NCBI RefSeq assembly: GCF_024199925.1
Contig: NZ_JANADR010000002.1
Span: 124,001 to 188,000, forward strand
DNA: 64,000 nt
Direction of reading: 5' to 3'
From: Bradyrhizobium sp. CCGUVB1N3
GTDB lineage: Bacteria; Pseudomonadota; Alphaproteobacteria; Rhizobiales; Xanthobacteraceae
Positions 33,282 through 42,347 of this stretch are shown here, one piece after another. The position numbers and the translations under genes were made by a program. Numbering within the stretch: the first letter of the stretch is position 1; the number at the start of each line of letters is the position of its first letter. The notes below the pieces were generated by a model. It was not told the DNA's origin and ran no database searches. It saw only the letters and a program-made list of their open reading frames with translations.

Positions 33282-34643
33282 TTACGGGCCGAGCGGGAGC
33301 AGCGCGCCGGGCAAGCTGCGGAAGAGGTCGGCTTCGGGGCATGCCGCGGCGAACGCAAGGCGAATGCGGCTCGCGGTTTCGACGACCCGGGCTGCGATTT
33401 TCAAGAGACGAAGACGCAGCGTCGCGAACTCGGCAGTGGCCAATTCCCGGACTTTGGGAATGGCGCCGCGCACGGTAAGCATCAACCAATAAGCGGCGGT
33501 GTGGAGAACGAGACGGACCTGGTTGGCGAGCGCCGAACGGCAACTGGTGCGATCGGAGGCGAGCTGCGTCTTATGCAGCTTGATCAGATTTTCGGCTTGG
33601 CCGCGCGCGCAATACAGGCTGTCGTAGATCCACTCGGCCGAGCCGACATCGAGGCTGGTGACGACGAAGCGGATGTCGAGGCCGAGCATCGTCGCCTCAA
33701 TACGGGCGACAGTGCGCCGTTCGTGATCCCAGGACTTTGCCTTGTGGCGCGTCTCGGTATAGCCGCGCAGAACAGGCAGGTTCTCGATGGCGCGTCGCGT
33801 GCGAACGTCGTCGGCGACCTCGTCGACTTTTCTGGCGAGAGGCTTGGTACCGGACAGACCGAAGATGTAGTCGATGCCGTTGTTCTCGCACCACGTCATG
33901 GCCTCCGGCCGAGCATAGTGCCCGTCGCCACGGAACGTAATTCGCGTCTTGTGCCACCGCGTCCGGATATGCCGTATCAGGCGGCGCAGATGGGCACGCA
34001 CCTCGACGCCGCCCGGCGTCTTGCCGGGCCGCAGCACGACCGCCACGGGCCGGCTCTTCTCCGTGTCGTAGACGTGGATCGGCAGGAAGCAGCGTTCGTC
34101 ATAATGAGCGTTGAACAGCGAGAGCTGCTGATGGCCGTGGACGACATCGCAGGTATCATCGATGTCGAGCGTGACGGATGCCGGCTCGCGCGGGTAGCTA
34201 TCCATCCATGCGTCGACCAAAGTGTAGGTCAGTCGGATCACGTCGCGCAGGCGCGGAGCATTCTCCAGGCGCGACAGCGTCGGTTGGGAACACAGATCGC
34301 GACCGCTGTCCGGCAGCCGTCCGCAGGCCAGCTTGAATGCGGGATCGGACCGCAGATGATCGAGGTCGTCGGCGTCCTCGTAGCCGCAGCAGATCGCGAA
34401 CATGCGCGCGCGGAACATATCGACAAGGCTGTGCACGACCCGCGTCGGATCGCGCCGATCCGGGAACACCCGGGCCAAATTGTCGGCCAAACCGAGACGC
34501 CGCTCGGCCATCGCCAGAAGCATCACGCCCCCATTCGAGGTTAGGCGTCCACCATCGAAGGCAGCTGTGACTTTCTTGGCGTGAACGGCTGGCTTGGCGT
34601 GAACGGCTGGAAACGAGAAGGGCAGAATCGTATCATCGGTCAT
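33282..34643 (-). CDS. IS1380-family transposase
   Basis: 453 residues from ATG 34643. Recognised from AFDGGRLTSNGGVMLLAMAE, SVTLDIDDTCDVVHGHQQLS (first Asp), ITFRGDGHYARPEAMTWCEN (second Asp) and the CARGQAENLIKLHKTQL block (Glu). Full length. An 18-bp tandem duplication near the start inserts a second HAKPAV-like unit (residues about 15-22), which is harmless to the frame. Confidence 0.92.
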   Translation of the reverse strand: MTDDTILPFSFPAVHAKPAVHAKKVTAAFDGGRLTSNGGVMLLAMAERRLGLADNLARVFPDRRDPTRVVHSLVDMFRARMFAICCGYEDADDLDHLRSDPAFKLACGRLPDSGRDLCSQPTLSRLENAPRLRDVIRLTYTLVDAWMDSYPREPASVTLDIDDTCDVVHGHQQLSLFNAHYDERCFLPIHVYDTEKSRPVAVVLRPGKTPGGVEVRAHLRRLIRHIRTRWHKTRITFRGDGHYARPEAMTWCENNGIDYIFGLSGTKPLARKVDEVADDVRTRRAIENLPVLRGYTETRHKAKSWDHERRTVARIEATMLGLDIRFVVTSLDVGSAEWIYDSLYCARGQAENLIKLHKTQLASDRTSCRSALANQVRLVLHTAAYWLMLTVRGAIPKVRELATAEFATLRLRLLKIAARVVETASRIRLAFAAACPEADLFRSLPGALLPLGP

Positions 34644-34764
34644 GGCGGGCGTGGCGTTCGCGGTTGAGGTGATGGGGTTGGCTTCGCAACCGAATCCTAC
34701 GCCGCATCAGCGCTTTACACCACGCTCGCCAGCCTCTCAGGCGCCCTCTCGCGAATAAGACGGG

Positions 34765-35995
34765 CTAGGATCGATCGATCACACCATCTGCTTGTCACCT
34801 TGCAAGTTCCGGCATCGGCTCAGCACGGTTGCAGTTAAGTTGCTCCCCGTGCCTGGCTGATCTCTATGCCGCGCCCGCCGGAGCGACGCGCGCGGATGTC
34901 ATGGCGTAGTTTTCGCCCGTGACCATCAGTTTCCAAGCGATACGGGCCATCTTATTGGCTAACGCTACGGCGGCCAGCTTCGGCGGCTTGCGCTTGAGAA
35001 GGTCGAGGAGCCAGGGCGAGGCGCGTCCTCCGCAGCGAACAGCATGCCTGATCACGGCGGTGGCCCCCGACACCAGCACGGCGCGCAAAGCTTCATCGCC
35101 GGCCCGGGTGATGGCGCCGAGCCTGACCTTGCCGGCCGTAGAATGATCCTTCGGCGTCAATCCGATCCAGGCCGCAAACTGGCGCCCTGACCGGAATAGC
35201 TCAGGCGCCGGGGTCTTCATCATCAACAGCGCCGCGCCGATCGGACCGACGCCAGGGATCTTGGCGAGACGTCGGCTGCATTCATCAGCCTTGTGCCAAG
35301 CCATGAGCTTGGCGGCGACTTCGGCGATTTGCGCCTGCAACTGAGCATATTCTTCAGCCTGGGCCGCGAACAGCTCGCGAGCCAGGTCGGGCACGCTCTC
35401 ATCCGCTTGAATGTGTTCGAACAGCGGATCGAGGTGCACCATCCCTTTGGCGGCGGTAAAGCCAAACTCGGCGGCATAGCCGCGGATGGCATTCGACAAT
35501 TGCGTGCGATTGCGGATGAGCCGATCGCGCAGGCTGACCAGCATCAGGGCCGCCTGTTGCTCGGCAGTTTTTACCGGCACAAAACGCATCGTTGGCCGGC
35601 TCATCGCCTCGCAAAGCGCCTCGGCGTCAGCCGTATCGTTCTTGCTGCGCTTTACATACGGTTTGACCAGTTGAGCCGCGATCAGCTTCACCTCATGGCC
35701 GAACGACCGCAAAAGCCGCGCCCAATGGTGGGAGGCGCTGCAGGCTTCGATCCCGATCACCGTCGGCGCAAGCTTCTCGAAGAACTCAACCATCTCCTTG
35801 CGCCGCAACTTCTTGCGCAAAACCACCTTCTCGGCGGCGTTCACCCCGTGAAGTTGGAAAAAACGCTTCGACGTATCCATGCCGATTCGGCTAATCTGTT
35901 CCACGGACGGTCTCCTTTGTCTGAGATCTGCAACGACCTCATTCTGGCACAATCGATGCCGTCGGGGGCCGTCCACCCCAACACGCCGAAACACA
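34765..35995 (-). mobile_element. IS110-family element, copy 2 of 2
   Basis: Exact second copy of 6376-7606 by eye, same orientation. It sits at the end of a winged-helix gene fragment; the frame stays open across the junction, so one 506-codon frame (34864-36384) joins that fragment to the transposase. No duplication at the ends. Confidence 0.88.
34864..35904 (-). CDS. IS110-family transposase, copy 2
   Basis: Same 346-residue protein as at 6475-7515, with the same GTG start and AAGGAGA. All catalytic positions (IGMDTSKRF, IGIEACSA, NDTADAEAL, and the C-terminal Ser region) are unchanged. Translation from the upstream fragment could also give an N-terminally extended fusion. Confidence 0.9.
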   Translation of the reverse strand: MEQISRIGMDTSKRFFQLHGVNAAEKVVLRKKLRRKEMVEFFEKLAPTVIGIEACSASHHWARLLRSFGHEVKLIAAQLVKPYVKRSKNDTADAEALCEAMSRPTMRFVPVKTAEQQAALMLVSLRDRLIRNRTQLSNAIRGYAAEFGFTAAKGMVHLDPLFEHIQADESVPDLARELFAAQAEEYAQLQAQIAEVAAKLMAWHKADECSRRLAKIPGVGPIGAALLMMKTPAPELFRSGRQFAAWIGLTPKDHSTAGKVRLGAITRAGDEALRAVLVSGATAVIRHAVRCGGRASPWLLDLLKRKPPKLAAVALANKMARIAWKLMVTGENYAMTSARVAPAGAA

Positions 35996-36350
35996 ATCAG
36001 GGTGTCGAGATCGTCGATGACGCGCTGGTAGAGGCGGTCGAGTTGCGATCGTCTTTGGGATTCGAGCCGAGCATCCGGCTTGAAGGGGCTGAGAAGGCCT
36101 GCCGTGAGTGGGGCATAGACACGTTCGAAGAGCTTCAAGAAGACGAGGCAGATCGAGTATCCCTGCGGGAGGAGTTGATAGCGGCGAGAGTTCGGGAACT
36201 TGGCAACAAGGCCTTTGGCGCGGAGTTTCGAGAGGTCGTAGCGGAGCGAGGCGAGCGTGTATCGCTCGGGGGCGCAGCCGAGCGCTTCGATGACGGCGGG
36301 CTGGATTTCGGCGGTGGTGAAGGTATTTCCGGCTGCGATATGTGCGAAGC
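35996..36350 (-). pseudogene. Winged-helix-like gene fragment truncated on both sides
   Basis: About 118 residues: [20 protein letters not shown], then [40 protein letters not shown] and [15 protein letters not shown] recognise this pattern from the ends of proteins found beside rhizobial transposons but know no function; the middle looks like a winged helix. The 5' side joins an IS5 remnant near 36350 and the 3' side is cut by the IS110 copy. Confidence 0.5.
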
Positions 36351-36804
36351 ACGCCGCCGTCGCGATCCTGGATGTCCGCCGCATGCACGATGGCGTGCAT
36401 CAAGAGGCCTTGCGTGTCGACGAGAATGTGCCGCTTCTTGCCCTTGATCTTCTTGCCCGCGTCGTAGCCATGGAGATCATGAGGCCCCCTTTTTCAGCGC
36501 TTTTCACGCTCTGGCTATCGATGATGGCGGCGGTGGGAGAAGCCTCACGCTCGGCCCTTTCGCGACATTCGACATAGAGGGTGTGATGAATTTCATCGAG
36601 CGTGCACTGGCAACCTGTGCTCAGGATGTACATCAGCCCGTTGGCAATCTCGCGCAGGTCCACCGTACGCTTGTTGCCGCCGCGCTTGGCCGGCGGGATG
36701 CGAGGCGCGATCAGCGCCCACTCCTCGTCGGTCAAGTCGCTCGGATAGCGCAGGCGGCTGCGGTCGTAGCGTGCACGGTTCTCGGTAGTCCACATTGGCG
36801 GCAC
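36340..36804 (-). pseudogene. IS5-family transposase remnant with internal deletion
   Basis: N-terminal IS5 sequence (YPSDLTDEEWALIAPRIPPA, KRGGNKRTVDLREIANGLMY) is joined directly to ECRERAEREASPTAAIIDSQ and VKSAEKGG, the first catalytic Asp region, with about 50 residues missing between. A frameshift follows, and [19 protein letters not shown] continues in another frame before the junction with the winged-helix fragment. Defunct. Confidence 0.75.
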
Positions 36805-36897
36805 GTCCCCATCGAATCAGGCCGCTCACCTTGAATCACAACCGATTCATTCGACTCAGCATGTTTTCGAACAGACACTAAGACTAAGTCGAAACTT

Positions 36898-37329
36898 CTA
36901 CAGCTGATCAGAGTGGTGCCGATCGGCGTCTCCGTCAGGGCTCCCGCTCGTCTGGCGCGCATGAACGAAAGCGTTATAGCGCGCAGGGTTGACGGCCTTC
37001 AGGCGGTCCAGCGCGAGATTGGCCTCCCGGTCGGCGGCACTGCGGTGAACCTGTTTTATCTCTTCCACGTCTTTTACCATCTGTTCGAGTTTCCCGATTG
37101 CCGTTCCGGCACCGATTTTGAGGCCTGCATTCCCGAGTTCCTCTTTGAGCTCCACAACGGCTCGGGAAATGATGCCGAGCTGTCGGCCTAAGCCAACCTT
37201 CTTAAGTACATCATTTTCGATTTCCGGAACTCCGCGGCGGACATTCGTTTTAATGTCCTGAGTCACTGCCCCGCTAAGTGGCGCAAAGAATGGGAAAGCG
37301 AACCATGAGAACCAATTAGGGTTTGACAT
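36898..37329 (-). CDS. Hypothetical coiled-coil protein
   Basis: 143 residues from ATG 37329 (GAGAGGG upstream). An aromatic hydrophobic start (NWFSWFAFPFFAPLSGAVTQ) could be a membrane-associated helix; the rest is amphipathic helix with coiled-coil character (ISRAVVELKEELGNAGLKIG, KLEQMVKDVEEIKQVHRSAA). Such leader-plus-coil proteins resemble phage or plasmid small proteins; no family named. The upstream frame is fused to an IS256 scrap and should not be used as a start. Confidence 0.5.
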   Translation of the reverse strand: MSNPNWFSWFAFPFFAPLSGAVTQDIKTNVRRGVPEIENDVLKKVGLGRQLGIISRAVVELKEELGNAGLKIGAGTAIGKLEQMVKDVEEIKQVHRSAADREANLALDRLKAVNPARYNAFVHARQTSGSPDGDADRHHSDQL

Positions 37330-37509
37330 TGATACCCTCTCGACCATCGGGGTGGTGGCGTTCTTCTGCAGCCATGTTCGAGCCAGCAATTCGCGTGCCA
37401 ATCGACCGGATGTCGATGACCACGCCAGGCACCAAAATATCGTTCCCATCGGGGTAGGCGACTGAGCGTGATCCTCGAAACCTTGATTAGATTTTGACCT
37501 GCCACTGCT

Positions 37510-37665
37510 CGTTGGACAAGATGCCGACCACTCGCCGTTGACCCGTTCGAGCGGATTGACCGAGTGCAGCTTGGCGCGGTGCGCGGCCCGGAAGCTCATA
37601 TAGGCCAGAACGTCGGTCTCGGCCTCATCGAGGAACGCGCGAGCTTCGGCAGTTTGCGTACGGTT
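37510..37665 (-). pseudogene. IS256-type transposase scrap
   Basis: Encodes ARAFLDEAETDVLAYMSF then RAAHRAKLHSVNPLERVNGE, a conserved block before the last catalytic Glu of Mutator/IS256 transposases of a subtype different from the one at 426-1817. Only about 50 residues survive. Confidence 0.7.
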
Positions 37666-38019
37666 CGGCGAGGGGAAGCGCTTATGCGCTTCTTACTCCA
37701 TTCCCGATGGCGCTCGGCTTCGTGTATCTGGTGGAGGTTGGGTGGGCGGTCCAGCGCGGCCGCTATATGACACTGGAAACGATCGCGCCGCAATCGCCAG
37801 CTGCCTGATATTCCCACCACCCCACCGAAGCCTGCGCACGCTCATCGCGCGGCAACAAGTCATTATAAGCTGGCGACACGTGAGTGCTGAGGGGGGACGG
37901 TGGCAATTTTAATGCAGGCGCATGAATGCGTTACAGCAGGATGTCAGCGCGCTGTTGGGCGTCTTGCGTCCCTTTTTTGTCGTGACCGAGTGGATTCTCG
38001 ACGAGGGCTTTTCAAAGCG

Positions 38020-38253
38020 AAGCGCGGCGATCACGGCCGCGTACGCCAGCTTCGGATCGCCGCGCCGATCGAAAAGCAAAGTGTCGCCATAACCCGGGAA
38101 CATTTTGAGAAGCCAGGAATGGTCATCGGATATGCCCCATGTGGTGACGTCGGCGCAGCGCGAGACGGCGAGGCAAGAGGCGACGACGAAGCGATAACCG
38201 GCGGCTTGCTGAGCAAGGGATCCCAGGGGCGCGGGTAGATCGACGCGTAAATC
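38020..38253 (-). pseudogene. GH10 endo-1,4-beta-xylanase fragment (C-terminal)
   Basis: The minus frame reads [20 protein letters not shown], then DVTTWGISDDHSWLLKMFPG and LLFDRRGDPKLAYAAVIAAL. This is the end of a GH10 xylanase: the ELD motif with the nucleophile Glu, the WGxSDxxSWL signature and the LFDxxxxPKxAY box in correct order and spacing. The acid/base half of the barrel and the signal peptide are missing. The complete enzyme would hydrolyse plant xylan; this remnant cannot. Confidence 0.7.
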
Positions 38254-38323
38254 CAACTCAAGGCAGGGTGGATTTGTGAGCAGGCGCATCAGCAGTTGAA
38301 GGAGGAGCTTGGACTTGATCACT

Positions 38324-38957
38324 TCGAAGGGCGATCATGGCAGGTCCTCATCGCCATGCCCTGATGACAATGATTGCCTACGCCTTCCTGCAACATCGTC
38401 GCCTCGCATATGCGGGGCGGAAAAAAGAATCAACGGGCCTCCGCCTCAACCAACCATGCCCGCCGTACGTCACGCCATCGTAAATCTCTTGAATGTCTTG
38501 AATGGCTCCTTCTACCGCCGGCACATCATGCCACCGGCGCCGAGAGAACGGAACCGTCTTCCCCATCCATGGCCGGATGCGCGATGAGCTGCTCAACGAG
38601 ACCTTGTTCTTCGATTTCGACATCGTTCGGTCGGGGCACAGCTAAGCCAGCCTGATCAAGTCTTGCGAGGTGTTGGTCCGGCTCTAGACGGGCCAGCGAT
38701 GTCCCGGTGGGACGGTGGTTGCGACGACCGCATTTGGTTCGGCTGGTGGCGGCTCGGGCCGTACCGCTGCAGATTTTGCCGCCTACACGAAAAGTCGTCT
38801 CCTGCTCCATGGCTTGCGAGTTTCTACACGGAGGACGTCTTAGAATGCCCCGTACAACTCGATGATTGGCGGGCGTCCTCGAGGAGCCCGTTGGCTAACG
38901 CCTTCACGCGACGATACGCTGCATGAAAGCCACGGCTCCGTGCCGTATTCCGAGAGA
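38324..38957. other. Region without recognisable gene
   Basis: About 630 bp. A minus-strand frame at 38526-38810 (HLARLDQAGLAVPRPNDVEI, then EEQGLVEQLIAHPAMDGEDG) has plausible composition but no start signal or known family. I regard it as unassigned, probably decayed sequence. Confidence 0.3.
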
Positions 38958-39889
38958 TTATCGATCGTTGGACGACCTCAGTTCGCGCCTTGTGACGGAC
39001 CGCAATGGGCCAGACGAGAGTGTCTCGTACGATTTCGACCGATTCCGATCACTTTCGGGTGCGGCCTCCACTTCGACAGGATCTCCTTCGAGCCAAAATC
39101 CGGGTCCTTGAAACCAGACTTTTGCCACGTCGCCAGGTCTGGGATCATCAACGTGCAGCGCGCGGATCGGCACCTTGCCGCGCGGCAGGCCTTCGAGCGC
39201 ATGCAAGGATAAACAGCCACGCCGCCGATCGAAGAGGCCTCGAACCGATTTCGACGCCGGACCACACGGAGAAGAAAGCCCCTCCGGGACTCGCTGGTCA
39301 GCGGCATCAGAAGCCGGCCACCTTCGACGAGGCGATCGAGCCAGAGACGGGAGGGGTGTGTAGAGCCAGCGAACACGACTACGATATCAAGCTCGCCGAC
39401 ATCTACCGTCCGGCCGTCGCCTGCGACGACATCGACCTGCGGCCAGTTCGCAAGATTTGCCTGGGCCTGCGCCGCCAAAGCTGGGTCGGTTTCCACCGCC
39501 GTCACACGACCAAAGGGGCCGACAATCTCAGCTAGCACTGCCGAATAGTATCCGGTCCCGGCACCGACCTGGAGCACCCGTTCGCCGCGCGCGATATGGA
39601 GATGGTCCAAATTGCGCGCCCAGAAACTGGGCATCCCGTTGTTGAGATTACGGTTCGGATCAATCGTCACGAGAACGTCATGATAGAGCCAGCGGGGGTC
39701 GGTATCGGGGGTCAGGAATGCGCTATTGTCGTACGGGTCCGAGATGATGCGCCACGGTCCGGGGCCGACGAATAGCTCACGTGGAACAGACGCGAATGCG
39801 TTGATCAGCTGAGGGTTTTGCAGGAGCGGGGTCTTATATAGCAGGTCTTCGGCATACCAGCGGCGCGCTGCCGCCAACGTGTCGTCCAT
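38958..39889 (-). pseudogene. Protein-L-isoaspartate O-methyltransferase-like, frameshifted
   Basis: From ATG 39889 about 228 residues match PCMT-type methyltransferases: LINAFASVPRELFVGPGPWR, GERVLQVGAGTGYYSAVLAE (SAM motif I), VTAVETDPALAAQAQANL and VDVVAGDGRTVDVG. Near 39210 the frame is lost; the natural C-terminus continues in another frame (ALEGLPRGKVPIRALHVDDP, then VAKVWFQGPGFWLEGDPVE). The extended N-terminus and C-terminal tail match a subgroup of stand-alone PCMT homologues. The methyltransferase core is intact, so some activity may persist. Confidence 0.75.
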
Positions 39890-39935
39890 TGGGCTCTCCT
39901 GTTGCTATACAGACGATACGCGTGCGGTCCGCCTG

Positions 39936-40062
39936 TGTGAATGCTGATTGAAAAATGCCCCCCATCGGCGTCGTCGGGACCCCTTCAGGCCATTGATTTC
40001 ATTGAATTGAAATGATGGGACCCCCACGCCGATCATGGTTGAGACCCCACGCCGAAACACAC
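39936..40062 (+). repeat. Solo IS end, copy 3
   Basis: The most diverged of the long copies (TGTGAATGCTGATTGAAAAA start), ending CGCCGAAACACA. Its inner edge coincides with the point where the TOTE primase gene is cut off. Confidence 0.6.
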
Positions 40063-40064
40063 GT

Positions 40065-40920
40065 TGTCGACAAAAACGCTGTTGCCGATCTCACGAGCTT
40101 TCCTTTGCAACGGCAATGCAATCAGGTTGCCAAAGCCCCCAAGGGGCATCGTGTCCTGATTGGGAAAGAAGCGATCATAGGAGGTGAAGCCGATTTCGGG
40201 CCGTTTTTCCATCGTCTCCGTGATCAAGGCCGCCCCCATCTGCCTGGCGATCCTTGCTGGAACAGGCTCGGAGAAGAATACCCAGACATGGCCGCCATTT
40301 CCCGATCTCGACCGCTCCAGGGCCGCGGCAATTCCTTTCACATGACAGGTGCCGAGCAATGCTCTGGCGTCATCCGCCCAGCTTTCCTTGTCGAAGTCGG
40401 CGGCAAGGAACCAGCATGTCTCATCCTGCAGCAATGGATAAACCCCGGCGACAAAGTCACCGGTGCGAGCATCGCCGCCGCGCAGATGCTTTTCGATAAT
40501 GTCCTCGGAAGGCGGAATAAACGCCTGATGCGGACATTCCCCGCATTTTACCTTCGGCTTGCCGCAGATCCCCTTTGCCCACTCATTCGAGCACGCCGGC
40601 GAATAACCGGAGCGTCCCGTCTTTTTGTTATCCCAGCGCACCGGAAAAACATCGGGACGCCCGCCGAACAAGCGTCGGAACAACTCGACTTTCTCGATTG
40701 ATTGCGAGTTATTGGTAACGGGGGTGTCGAAAAAAGCAGGTGTTTCAGCCTCGCTGCCGGATGTCAGCTTTTGCTCAAGCGCTTCCAACTTGCGCTCAAG
40801 CTCCATCCGCTCGGCATCCAGATCAGCCAACCGCTGTCGGATGCGCGCAATCTCTTCCCAAGCATCATTCTTATCCACCGGCTTGCAGTCCGCGCCTACG
40901 TTCATCCCGCGAGCCAACAT
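40065..40920 (-). pseudogene. TOTE-type conflict-system primase (AEP) half
   Basis: About 285 residues from ATG 40920. After a coiled coil (30-55) come the TOTE primase features: VELFRRLFGGRPDVFPVRW, a Cys cluster (GYSPACSNEW, GICGKPKVKCGECPH), the AEP metal-binding FLAADFDKESWADDARAL and the SRSGNGGHVWVFF nucleotide motif. The full protein normally continues into an SF2 helicase for about 900-1000 residues in total; here it stops at the solo IS end. A helicase half of the same family lies at 51349-52629 on the other strand. Confidence 0.8.
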
Positions 40921-40977
40921 AGACCAAAGGCGATCTCAGCTTAAGGCGGACAATGCATCACTACGGCCCGAGACGTC

Positions 40978-41066
40978 TGGGATTATGCGGAGCGGAGCAC
41001 GCCGAGATCGGCGAAAACCAGCCCATCACAGGGCGGCACTTCGCATAATCCCGCTCTCCGCATAAT
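40978..41066. repeat. ATTATGCGGAG inverted repeats
   Basis: GGGATTATGCGGAGCGGAG (40978 on) and, inverted, CGCATAATCCCGCTCTCCGC followed by ATAAT (41042-41066) form a long dyad with three ATTATGCG units. It lies upstream of the TOTE primase fragment on its 5' side. It could be an operator array or the end of a tyrosine-recombinase element. Confidence 0.55.
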
Positions 41067-41345
41067 AGAGAGCGTTTTTAGATTGGCGGCGCGTGGTTCG
41101 GTACCCAACACGAGCACTCGCAGGGGCGCCGGTAATCTAAAAACGTGTTGGACGTTTCACGATCTCCTCCCGTCATGAAATTCGCTCCACTCCAAACGCT
41201 TTGGAAACGCAGACGTTCGGCGGGTTCCATTCTCGGAACGCGCGCGTTTTCGGCCATATTCACCCTAAGTTGCAGATGATCACGATTGAGGGTATTGTCT
41301 GCTGGTTTTTTGGAACCACAGATTTTCATTAATTCGGATTATGAA

Positions 41346-41549
41346 ATGATTGCTCAAAAGACCGACAAAGTCGTCGTGGGCGCCCGTTTCCAGCTGAGCA
41401 AGCTTGGTGCTCTTCGGTGCCCCGATCTCGCTATGAAGACCGGTACGGTCGTCGAAGTCAGTCTTCGTACCACCGGCATCACCGTACGGTTTGATGGCGG
41501 GGCAAGACCAACTTGCCTCCACAGGGACTACATAGCCCTCCTAAGGTAG
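41346..41549 (+). CDS. Small conserved hypothetical protein
   Basis: 67 residues from ATG 41346 (MIAQKTDKVVVGARFQLSKL). Strand-rich, with KTGTVVEVSLRTTGITVRFD, so possibly an SH3-like barrel of the kind found in short regulatory or ribosome-linked proteins. I recall similar small proteins in Bradyrhizobium. No role known. No operon partner. Confidence 0.5.
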   Translation: MIAQKTDKVVVGARFQLSKLGALRCPDLAMKTGTVVEVSLRTTGITVRFDGGARPTCLHRDYIALLR

Positions 41550-41699
41550 CGGAGGCGCGGGACCGAAGCCCCGCCGAAGGCGCGAACCTGCCACTCTCCC
41601 AGGAGACCTCGCTTCGTGGAAAGATCAGGTATCCGAGCCACCTGACCTCGATACGAATTCAAGTACTGCAGTTGCTCCGGACCTCTTCGACCCTCTCAA

Positions 41700-41960
41700 A
41701 AAACTGAAGGTGTATTATGACGCAACATCCAAATAGTCGCGTAAATCTGCTTTCGGCAGCGCCTTCCACTGACACCCGTCCACAACACGTAGAAGATCGC
41801 GTTAAAGAACCTCGCGGACATCGACATTCCGCGGCCGGCCGCCCCGCTTGGCCGGCGAAATCCTCGGTGCGATGATCGCCCATTCCGCCTCGGTAAAATC
41901 ACTCGGATAACGAAGCCCGTGCCGTTCAGCCGCGCACCGGTGTTCAGGCTTCCACATTAG
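41700..41960 (-). pseudogene. IS5-family transposase N-terminal remnant
   Basis: Minus frames give KPEHRCAAERHGLRYPSDFT, EAEWAIIAPRISPAKRGGRP and VFNAIFYVLWTGVSGRRCRK, the start of an IS5-type transposase with a frameshift, ending near 41700. The outer end ATCACAACCGATTCA (41996 region) recurs near 36836, so the two remnants belong to related elements. Confidence 0.65.
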
Positions 41961-42347
41961 ACGCTCCATCCCGAATCAAGCGCCATCACAGAATCACAAC
42001 CGATTCACCTGACTCAACTTCTTCTTGGAGCGATGGCCGACTGGGCCACTTCGTGATGCCGCGACGATCATGTGCAGTGACTCCGGTTTATCATTCCCCC
42101 TCATTTTTGGCAGGTGGACTTTTCTGTTTCAATCGCCTTCGTTGTACATTCACAGGACTAGGGACCGCAGACGGAGCGGGGAATGCTATCCGCCCAAGAG
42201 CAGACGCAATGTGCTCACTCGATGCTTACCGTTCATGACCCGAGGCGGTCGCGTGGTTGCGCGGCCTGAGCGCGGTAAGGGGTACCAGTTATTAATACTG
42301 CGTGAACGGTGAAGGCTCACTTAGAAATGGCGCAACGAAAACGCATC
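41961..42347. other. Gap before the beta-propeller gene
   Basis: About 390 bp holding the outer end of the IS5 remnant (to about 42015) and then sequence without a convincing gene. It should contain the promoter of the 42348 gene; TTATTAATACTG at 42290-42301 is a possible AT-rich element. Confidence 0.35.

Noticed and set aside
33204..34544. 446-codon plus frame over the IS1380 transposase
   Set aside because: Antisense shadow of an intact transposase.
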